Shown in pieces: positions 1 to 5,800 of a stretch of 11,672 bases of DNA; the stretch's first letter is position 1, and the number at the start of each line of letters is the position of its first letter. This DNA is from Carthagonibacter metallireducens. GTDB lineage: Bacteria; Gemmatimonadota; Gemmatimonadetes; Palauibacterales; Palauibacteraceae. Under the pieces are notes generated by a model. That model was not told the DNA's origin, did no database searches, and worked only from the letters and a program-made list of their open reading frames with translations. The stretch lies in the NCBI GenBank assembly GCA_023554445.1, contig JAMJQQ010000055.1, forward strand, positions 1-11,672, written 5' to 3'. Made by a program: the position numbers and the translations under genes.

Positions 1-123
1 CGGCTGCGCCTCGACGTACAGCGACCAGAGGTCCGGGTGCTCGGAGAGATTCCGAAACAAAAGGGTAGTGCCCGATCGATTGCAGCCGATGATGAAGATC
101 GGTCTGTGCAGATTGTTCTTCAT
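1..123 (-). CDS. sulfotransferase family protein, N-terminal part only (leaves the window)
   Basis: The minus strand from the ATG at 123 is open to the window edge and encodes 41 residues beginning MKNNLHRPIFIIGCNRSGTT. The hydrophobic strand IFIIG followed by GCNRSGTTLL is the 5'-phosphosulfate (PAPS) binding loop found near the N-terminus of bacterial sulfotransferases, which move a sulfuryl group from PAPS to a sugar, lipid or peptide hydroxyl. The following HPDLWSLYVEAQP fits the helix after that loop, where the family usually has a 'HP.. .. .EP' pattern. A GGGGGA ribosome-binding site lies a few bases before the ATG. The gene is divergent from the cupin gene. The substrate cannot be told from this fragment, and a generic P-loop kinase is a less likely alternative because of the GCxRSGTT spacing. 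Confidence 0.8.
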   Translation of the reverse strand, partial: MKNNLHRPIFIIGCNRSGTTLLFRNLSEHPDLWSLYVEAQP

Positions 124-389
124 GTTCCCCCGGCGACGGGCGATTTCAAGAGCCCAGCGTGTGGTCGTTCAGAACCCCCGTCCTGCTGGGATCGCTGCGT
201 GTTCAGATTCGACCCAAGTTCGCACTTGCCATGCCACAAGCTGGCACACCGGGCACCGAATTGGAAACTGGTACCGGAATTGCCAGCCTGTCCTCCCTCT
301 TTCCTGACCGCGCGGAGCAAAGCAGTATGCACTGCCGGCGCAAAACGGCCCCGGAGGGGGTAAACGGACAGCCCGGAGAAGAGTCGGCC
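124..389. promoter_or_regulatory. divergent intergenic region between sulfotransferase and cupin genes
   Basis: These 266 bases separate two divergent starts and must hold both promoters, but no convincing -35/-10 pair is visible on either strand. A small dyad, TGCCA-N5-TGGCA, lies at 232-246. A weak sigma-54-like match on the minus strand (222-236, TGGCATG-N4-GTGC) overlaps it and is judged to be at chance level. Ribosome-binding sites sit at both edges. Confidence 0.4.
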
Positions 390-743
390 ATGAGTGAACA
401 CGCGACGGAACCGAAGATCGTAGACAAGCCATGGGGCCGGGAGGTGTGGTACGCCCACAACGACCACTACGCGGGCAAGATCCTCGAAGTCGATGCGGGC
501 CACATGCTGTCGCTGCAGATGCATGAGATCAAGCACGAGACGCTCTACCTGCACGCCGGGCGAATGCGATTCACCCGGGGGGACGAAGTGTTCGAGTGGA
601 ACCCCGGGGAAGCGATCGAGATTCCTCCGCGTACGATACACCGGATGGAAGCGCTCGAGGACAGCGTGATCCTCGAGGTGAGCACGCCGCATCTCGACGA
701 TGTCGTTCGGCTCGAGGACCGATACGGGCGGAGCACCGGGTGA
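390..743 (+). CDS. single-domain cupin, mannose-6-phosphate isomerase type II C-terminal-like
   Basis: The 117-residue protein starts at the ATG at 390, which is preceded by GGAGAAGAG (375-383). It opens with VDKPWGREVWYA (residues 11-22), the hallmark of the C-terminal cupin of bifunctional phosphomannose isomerase/GDP-mannose pyrophosphorylase proteins. The first cupin motif is SLQMHEIKHETLYLHAG (41-57) and the second is PGEAIEIPPRTIHRMEAL (72-89). Likely metal ligands are H45, E50 and H84. The usual second His of the HxH pair is Ile47, with H49 as a possible substitute, so metal binding or catalysis may differ from true isomerases. As a free-standing domain it could be a sugar-phosphate isomerase or a sugar-binding protein; the substrate is unknown. 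Its stop overlaps the GTG start of the next gene by four bases (GTGA), so the two are probably translated together. The neighbouring sulfotransferase would fit surface-sugar work, but this is inference. Confidence 0.85.
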   Translation: MSEHATEPKIVDKPWGREVWYAHNDHYAGKILEVDAGHMLSLQMHEIKHETLYLHAGRMRFTRGDEVFEWNPGEAIEIPPRTIHRMEALEDSVILEVSTPHLDDVVRLEDRYGRSTG

Positions 744-1264
744 GCTCACGTCTGATCGAGATCCCACGACGGAGTTACCCGCAGACCTGGTGGCTGCTCG
801 ACGTTCTGGGCCGCGATGTACGCCTGCTCGGCGAAGAAGTCGTCGACCTTTCGGCAGGTGCCATCGAGCTTCGGCACGTCGCGAGGGAATTGCGCGGCTG
901 GGCCGAACCGAGCCAGCGGTGGGCCAGGGCGACCGCGGAGAGTCCTTTCCGGGCACTCGAGAGCAGACACTGCCGGCGGCTTTCGTTCGGGCCCGAGCTG
1001 GCATACCTGGTGGAGCACGACGAACGCGGCGGGCTGCACGGCGGCCGACCTTTCCGGCATTTGAAGATCCGCGGCCAGCGCGGGAGTCTTACGCCGGCGA
1101 CATCGGCGGAGATCGGTTTCCATTTCTACGGTCGCCGCCAGGCGGTATTCGCCTACACCGACCCTCAGACGGCGCATGGATTCATCGGGCTGGACTGGGA
1201 AGCCCTGTCGGAGCGCGATCTGGCTGCCTTGCTGGAACGCGAGATGTCGGAGCCATCAGGGTGA
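740..1264 (+). CDS. hypothetical protein, 174 aa, translationally coupled to the cupin
   Basis: I do not recognise this protein. The frame is open further upstream, but the best start is the GTG at 740: it overlaps the cupin stop as GTGA, has GGAG at 730-733 six bases before it, and no ATG occurs until nearly the end of the gene. The product begins SSRLIEIPRRSYPQTWWLLD. It has no signal peptide or membrane segment and is rich in Arg, Glu and aromatic residues. The C-terminal third contains GFHFYGRRQAVFAYTDPQT, which looks like paired beta strands, then an acidic/basic helix (ALSERDLAALLEREMSE). It is probably a soluble cytoplasmic protein. Overlap with the cupin suggests a shared role or a complex, but no function can be assigned. 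Confidence 0.7.
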   Translation: MSSRLIEIPRRSYPQTWWLLDVLGRDVRLLGEEVVDLSAGAIELRHVARELRGWAEPSQRWARATAESPFRALESRHCRRLSFGPELAYLVEHDERGGLHGGRPFRHLKIRGQRGSLTPATSAEIGFHFYGRRQAVFAYTDPQTAHGFIGLDWEALSERDLAALLEREMSEPSG

Positions 1265-1336
1265 TTTGCGGGGGGCGCCGGGACTCCGTATTCTCTCCCT
1301 CGATCATGCGCCGGAATTCCGGGCCTGATCCCCTGT

Positions 1337-1415
1337 AATGAGAAGACCCCCTCGGCCACGGATCGACTGCGGGGATAGGATCCAGGTAGGTTCCGTGGCT
1401 CCGGGGGCTCTCATT
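1337..1415 (+). ncRNA. long imperfect stem-loop between hypothetical gene and membrane-protein gene
   Basis: The arm 1337-1362 (AATGAGA, then CCCCC, then GGCCACGGA) pairs with 1392-1415 (TCCGTGGC, then GGGGG, then TCTCATT). This gives roughly 21 base pairs with small bulges around a loop of about 29 bases. It lies 73 bases after one gene and 75 before the next. No T-run follows, so a standard intrinsic terminator is unlikely. It could be a processed or structured 3' or 5' untranslated element, or a Rho-related structure. The pairing is seen directly; function as an RNA is inference. Confidence 0.35.
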
Positions 1416-1489
1416 CACCCTGTATCACACCCCGGACCCGGGAGGGTTCCCCACCGGCCGGCCAGTCATCCCACCACTCGAGGTGACAG

Positions 1490-1894
1490 ATGACCTTCCA
1501 TCCCTCTCAGGATCCCCTCGATCGACTGCCGATTCTCTACGCGGCACTGGCCTCCGGCGTGGTTCTCTATGCCGCTGTCCTGTTGTTTGCCATCGAGCCT
1601 ACGGGCGCCGTTCAGGATCCGACCTGGCTGAGAATCGCGTGGCTGGCCGTTGCGGTGGGGGTTACGCTCATGGCTGGAGTGGTTCAGGCGCGCCTGCGCT
1701 CGGGGCCGGTGGACGAGTCGGGGCGGGCGTCGAGCGCCATTCTGGTCTGGGCACTGGCGGAAGGACAGGCCCTGCTGGGGCTCACGGGGTACCTGCTGTC
1801 GGGTGACCGGATGCTGCTGATACTCTCGCTCGTCCTCTTCGCCTACCTGTATCTTCGGTATCCTCCTTCGGCATTCAGTCGGCGGACTCGATGA
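1490..1894 (+). CDS. small four-helix integral membrane protein, function unknown
   Basis: The 134-residue protein starts at the ATG at 1490, preceded by GAGGTGA at 1480-1486. Four hydrophobic stretches are visible at about residues 13-35 (LPILYAALASGVVLYAAVLL), 48-66, 82-102 and 107-124. They are arranged as two hairpins joined by a charged loop (RLRSGPVDESGRAS, 69-82). Helix 3 carries VWALAEGQALLGL, with a buried acidic residue in a small-residue-rich helix, a little like the proton-carrying helix of rotary ATPase c subunits. The overall length and order do not make it an ATPase subunit. The basic tail SRRTR is probably cytoplasmic. It is transcribed alone, convergent with acpS. If acpS were read through its internal stop, the two coding regions would overlap tail to tail by 20 bases. 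Confidence 0.7.
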   Translation: MTFHPSQDPLDRLPILYAALASGVVLYAAVLLFAIEPTGAVQDPTWLRIAWLAVAVGVTLMAGVVQARLRSGPVDESGRASSAILVWALAEGQALLGLTGYLLSGDRMLLILSLVLFAYLYLRYPPSAFSRRTR

Positions 1895-1973
1895 CCACGA
1901 AGGCTACCGCCTGACCGTCCTCGTGCGTGAAGCTCAGGTGAATCGCGCCGCCGCCACGTGAAAGAAAAGCCCG
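1875..1973 (-). pseudogene. acpS: severed C-terminal end of acpS, in frame beyond an internal TAA
   Basis: Directly after the TAA at 1976-1974 the same frame stays open for 32 codons to a TGA at 1877-1875. It encodes RAFLSRGGGAIHLSFTHEDG followed by QAVAFVVIESAD. This is the normal C-terminal part of holo-ACP synthase (H-L-S-x-T-H ... A-F-V-V-I-E-S). Counting from the Gly of LAGAA to the His of IHLS gives 16 positions, the same as GEALKLAEKLGVANMH in the E. coli enzyme, with the stop in position four. No insertion or deletion is needed, so a single base change (for example GAA, CAA or AAA to TAA) accounts for the break. The restored protein would be 127 residues, against 126 in E. coli. Confidence 0.75.
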
Positions 1974-2258
1974 TTAGGCCGCACCGGCCAGCACGATCCG
2001 CGGCCGACCGTTCGCCTCGGTTCGCACCTCGATCTCGGTCCACTGCATGCCCTCGCGCAGCCCGCACCCCAGCGCCTTGACGAAGGCCTCCTTGGCCGCG
2101 AAACGGGCCGCGTAACAATCGGCGCGTCGCTGTCTCGCGTCGCAGATCGCCCGTTCCCGCTCGGTGAACAATTTCTCTGGCCCACGCACCGGCCGGTTGG
2201 CGAGCAACCGTTCGATGCGCGCCACCTCCACCTGGTCCACGCCAATTCCCATTAACAT
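1974..2258 (-). CDS. acpS: holo-[acyl-carrier-protein] synthase, ended early by an in-frame TAA
   Basis: AcpS moves 4'-phosphopantetheine from CoA to a serine of acyl-carrier protein and is needed for fatty-acid synthesis. The chosen start is the ATG at 2258, eight bases after GAGGAG (2267-2272). A TTG at 2264 and an ATG at 2252 are also in frame. The N-terminal motif GIGVDQVEVARIERLL (4-19) carries the Mg-binding Asp8, and RFAAKEAFVKALGCGL (52-67) carries the catalytic/Mg Glu57. GRPRIVL (84-90) is the usual strand before the C-terminal region. The product stops after 94 residues and lacks the last strand and the HLSxTH segment used in folding and trimer contacts, so it is probably inactive unless the stop is read through or is a sequence error. 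It starts 12 bases after the upstream ClC remnant and probably shares its transcript. Confidence 0.85.
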   Translation of the reverse strand: MLMGIGVDQVEVARIERLLANRPVRGPEKLFTERERAICDARQRRADCYAARFAAKEAFVKALGCGLREGMQWTEIEVRTEANGRPRIVLAGAA

Positions 2259-2270
2259 CCGCAATTCTCC

Positions 2271-2687
2271 TCAGTCCTGCAGCATCAGGCGGGTCTGGTA
2301 GGCCTCGAGGATCTCCGCCCGGCTCAGCAATCCCAGAAGGCGTCTCGATTCGTCGCTTTCGACCACCGGAATATAATCCAGGTCCCGGGCCCCCTTTCGC
2401 ACGTGGACGGCCAGGAGCAGGCCTACGGGAAGCGTCGCGAGAGCGAGCCAGGGCAGATTCTTGTGACCCGTCCGGCGAGCAGCCCAGCCCGCGATTCCCC
2501 GCACGCCATCGATCAACTCGTAGAACAGTATGACGGCACCGCCTGCGGCCACCCCGATGGCTGCGGCGAAGAGCAGCAACAACCACCCTTCGTCGACATC
2601 GCGGGCAATGATCCAATCCGTCACGGATCGCCAGACGCGCCGAGCCCGGATCGCCACGAGGGTCTGGAAATTCCGGCTGCTTGTCAT
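2271..2687 (-). CDS. internally deleted ClC chloride-channel remnant fused to the end of a CBS domain
   Basis: The 138-residue product joins two ends of a family whose members are normally several hundred residues long. Residues 1-95 resemble the start of a bacterial ClC channel/antiporter with a C-terminal CBS domain: a basic cytoplasmic start, VDEGWLLLLFAAAIGVAAGG (31-50) continuing as the first long helix, then LPWLALATLPVGLLLAVHV (78-96). Residues 100-138 (ARDLDYIPVVE ... RRLLGLLSRAEILEAY) are the last strand-helix-strand-helix of a CBS domain. The pore helices, selectivity motifs and most of the CBS pair are missing, and the join near residues 96-100 (about 2385-2405) keeps the frame. 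Start chosen: ATG at 2687 with GGAG five bases upstream; an ATG at 2732 is also possible. It cannot conduct chloride. A real in-frame deletion, a genuine small protein or a misassembly are all possible. Confidence 0.65.
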   Translation of the reverse strand: MTSSRNFQTLVAIRARRVWRSVTDWIIARDVDEGWLLLLFAAAIGVAAGGAVILFYELIDGVRGIAGWAARRTGHKNLPWLALATLPVGLLLAVHVRKGARDLDYIPVVESDESRRLLGLLSRAEILEAYQTRLMLQD

Positions 2688-2766
2688 GCGGCTCCGGCCC
2701 CCGGCGAGCAAGGCGCCGGGCAGGGGTCCCATTGAATCCCACGGGTCGTGCAGGCAGAATGTCGTC

Positions 2767-2795
2767 AGTATCGGAATCGAGTCCTTCGCCAGCAA
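2767..2795 (-). promoter_or_regulatory. candidate sigma-70-like promoter for the ClC-remnant/acpS unit
   Basis: On the minus strand TTGCTG (2795-2790) and GATACT (2772-2767) stand 17 bases apart, upstream of both possible starts (2732 and 2687). The -10 matches four of six consensus positions and the -35 only three, so this is a weak call. Confidence 0.25.
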
Positions 2796-2811
2796 CGGCG
2801 TGGGACCGAGC

Positions 2812-2836
2812 GGGCCCGCCATGCCGGGCCCTTCTT
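2812..2836 (+). promoter_or_regulatory. GC hairpin with short T-rich tail in the gdh leader
   Basis: GGGCCCG (2812-2818) and CGGGCCC (2825-2831) form a 7-bp stem around CCATGC, followed by TTCTT. It lies about 60 bases before the gdh start. It could be an attenuator-like terminator in the leader or a stop for stray transcription from the left. The tail is short, so its strength is uncertain. Confidence 0.3.
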
Positions 2837-2894
2837 CCACCAGGACGATCCGCCTCTTCGGACAGGCGTGGTTGTCGGAGCGCAGACGCGAGCC

Positions 2895-5800
2895 ATGGAT
2901 AAGCCTCTGTTGTCCGCGGGACCCGCGGGCGAGGTAATCGAGATTCTGGGCACGATTGCCGAAGGCATCGACCCCGGAATACTCGAGGAATTCACTCGCC
3001 GGCTGCTGAGCCGAGCATCGAGCGAATGGCTGCAGAGCGAACCGGCCGATCGTATCGCGCTCGCAGCACGCGCACTGCTGCAACTGGTGGAGCGGACTCC
3101 ACCCGGCGAAGTCGGCGTGGACGTCGTGGCCGCCGAGAAGTCGCTGCACCGGGCAGTACTGCTCACCGTAATGCCTGACTGTCCCTTCATCGTCGAGACC
3201 CTTCGGGAGGGTCTCCAGGCAGCCGAGATTCCGATCGTCGCGCTTCTGCACCCCGTGATCGGCGTCGAGCGCGATTCCGATGGGCAGATCACCCGGATCC
3301 TGGAACGCGGAGAAGAGGGAGAGTGGTTGTCGGCAACCTTGATCCTCCTGGACACACAGCTCGATGCCGACACGGGACGGACGCTCGAGTCCGAGGCGCT
3401 CTCGCGTCTCCGGCAGGTGAAGCGTGCCACCGACGATTTCCCGGCCATGCATGCTTCCCTCGAGTCACTCGTGGGCGAGCTCGAGACGGAGAAGACGTGG
3501 CTGAGCTGGCGGGAAGAGGAGATCCAGGAGATCCAGGACCTGGCTTCCTGGCTGGCGGATGGCAACTTCGTGCTGCTCGGCTACCGGGAGTACGATGTGG
3601 CCGAGGGGGGCCATGCAGGCGAGCGTGAAGTACGGGTCAGGCCCGGCTCGGGACTGGGGATTCTCCGGGACGACGACCAATCGGCCTTCGTAGCGCCCCG
3701 TCCACTATCGGAGCTTCCGGCTGACCTCCGTTCACGGCTCGTGGGCGGTCCGATGCTGATCGTGTCGAAGACCAACGCGCTCTCCCCGGTGCACCGACGT
3801 GTCCGGATGGATGACATCAGCGTCAAGCGGATCGGGCCGGAAGGAGAGGTGGTAGGGGAGAGGCGATTCCTGGGCCTGTTCACCGCCAAGGCGTTCGCCC
3901 AGGACGCATCGAAGATTCCGATTCTCCGACGCAAGCTGCGCGAGATCCTCGAGGCCGAACAGGTGGACAAAGGGTCGCATGATCACGGCCTCGTCGTCCG
4001 GACCTTCAACAGTCTTCCGAAGGAAGAGCTCTTCCTGACGCCCGTCGCGGACCTCGTCCGCATGATCGACACCGTGCTCGAGACCCACGGGACCGAGGAG
4101 GTTCTCGTCTACGCCCGGCCCGATTCCCTGCGAAGGGGCGTGAACGTGATGGTGATCCTTCCCCGTCGGAAATTCTCGGGCGAGGTGCGCCGAAGCGTCC
4201 AGCAGGCGCTGGTCGATGAGTACGATGGGCAATTGCTCAACTACTACCTGACGATCGGCGAGAGCGAGCAGGCCCGGCTGCACTTCTACATCGCGGCGGA
4301 CCAGTCCGATGTCGAGAACGTGGACATCGCGGAGGTGCGCGCCAGAGTGCGCAATGCGATCCGAACGTGGCCGGAGCACCTGACGCTCGCTCTCGAAGAC
4401 AGGCACGATCGAGGTCGGACCGCCGAGCTGACGGAACGCTACGCCAACGCGTTCTCTTCGGGCTATCGGGCGGCAACCGGCGTGGATGAGGCGGTGGACG
4501 ACATCGACGCGCTGGAGGAGCTTCGGGATTCTGGAAGTCGCCAGGTGGTGCTCAAGGATCTGGTTCCGGCGCAGCCCAGTACATTCCAGTTGAAGGTCTT
4601 CGACCAGGAAACGCGCTACGTCCTCAGCGACGTGATGCCAGTGCTCGAGAACCTCGGATTCCGGGTACTTACGGCCGATGCCTACGACGTCAGACCGGAA
4701 GCTTCGCCGGTCGAGGTCACGGTGCACAGCTTCATCGTGCAGATTCCCGACGGCTGGGATGTGGATCCGGAAGCGGCGGGCCGCAGGATCTCGGAGGCCT
4801 TCTTCGCGATTCAGAACGGCTGGGCCGAGAATCTCGGTATCAACAACCTGATCCTCTCGGCGGGAATGGACTGGAGGCAGGTAGCGCTCATCAAGGCTTA
4901 CGGAGCTTACGCGTTCCGCATCGGAGCGGTTTCCAGCCGCCTCGGTCTGCGCCGACCGCTGCTCGAGCAGCCCGGTGCCGCGCGCATTCTGTTCGAAGTG
5001 TTTTCGACCCTCTTCGATCCGAAATTCGATGGAAACCGGGACGCTTCGGTCCGGGCGCTGGAGAGCGCCTATGGCCGGATTCTCGGTGATGTGCGCAGCA
5101 TCGAGGATGACCGCACTCTGCGTCGGCTCATGGCGCTCGTAAAGGCGACCGTGCGCACCAACTACTTCCAGGCCGAGTTCCGGCAGCGGCCCGAGGCGGC
5201 GATCGGGCTCAAGTTCGACTGTTCACAGATCGAGTTCATGCCGCGGCCGAGACCGAAGCACGAGGTCTGGGTCAACAGCGCGCGCACCGAGGGCGCGCAC
5301 CTGCGGATGGGCGACGTAGCACGCGGCGGACTCCGGTGGAGTGACCGACAGGAGGACTTCCGACTCGAGGTCCTGGGTCTGGTGAAGACACAGCAGGTCA
5401 AGAACGCGGTCATCGTCCCGGCCGGTGCGAAGGGGGCGTTCGTCGTGTCGCAGCCACCTGCCGATCGCTCCGCATGGCGCGAAGCCGGAGTGACGAGCTA
5501 CCGCGACTTCGTCGGAGCGATCCTCAGCATCACCGACAACGTGGTGGAGGGCGAGGTCACCCACCCGGCCGATACGGTCGTTCGGGACGGCGATGATCCC
5601 TACCTGGTAGTCGCGGCGGACAAGGGTACGGCGACGCTCTCGGACACGGCCAACGCTCTCGCGGCCGATTACGATTTCTGGCTCGGCGATGCCTTCGCGT
5701 CAGGTGGATCGAACGGATACGACCACAAGGCGATGGGAATCACGGCCCGTGGTGCATGGGAGTGCGTGAAGCGGCACTTCCGCGAGCTGGGTCTCGACAC

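Noticed and set aside
222..236. Sigma-54-like match on the minus strand upstream of the sulfotransferase gene
   Set aside because: GG and GC are correctly spaced, but TGGCATG-N4-GTGC has mismatches in both blocks and there is no biological reason to expect RpoN control here; judged to be chance.
120..1004. Long minus-strand open frame (294 codons) across the cupin and hypothetical genes
   Set aside because: Arg/Pro/Ser-rich product with no family resemblance, antisense to well-supported genes; a side effect of GC-rich codon use.
1934..2245. Frameshift as the explanation for the shortened acpS
   Set aside because: The residues after the TAA that match AcpS are in the same frame as those before it, and neither alternative frame gives AcpS-like sequence, so a substitution and not an indel explains the stop.
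1843..2742. Long minus-strand frame across acpS and the ClC remnant
   Set aside because: It is a different frame from both recognised proteins and gives a Gly/Arg-rich product with no motif; a shadow of GC-rich DNA.
2748..2894. An N-terminal extension of gdh by 49 residues from the ATG at 2748
   Set aside because: The extension is Arg/His/Gln-rich, unlike the family, and would contain the leader hairpin; MDKPLLSAGP at 2895 starts where the family-like sequence starts.
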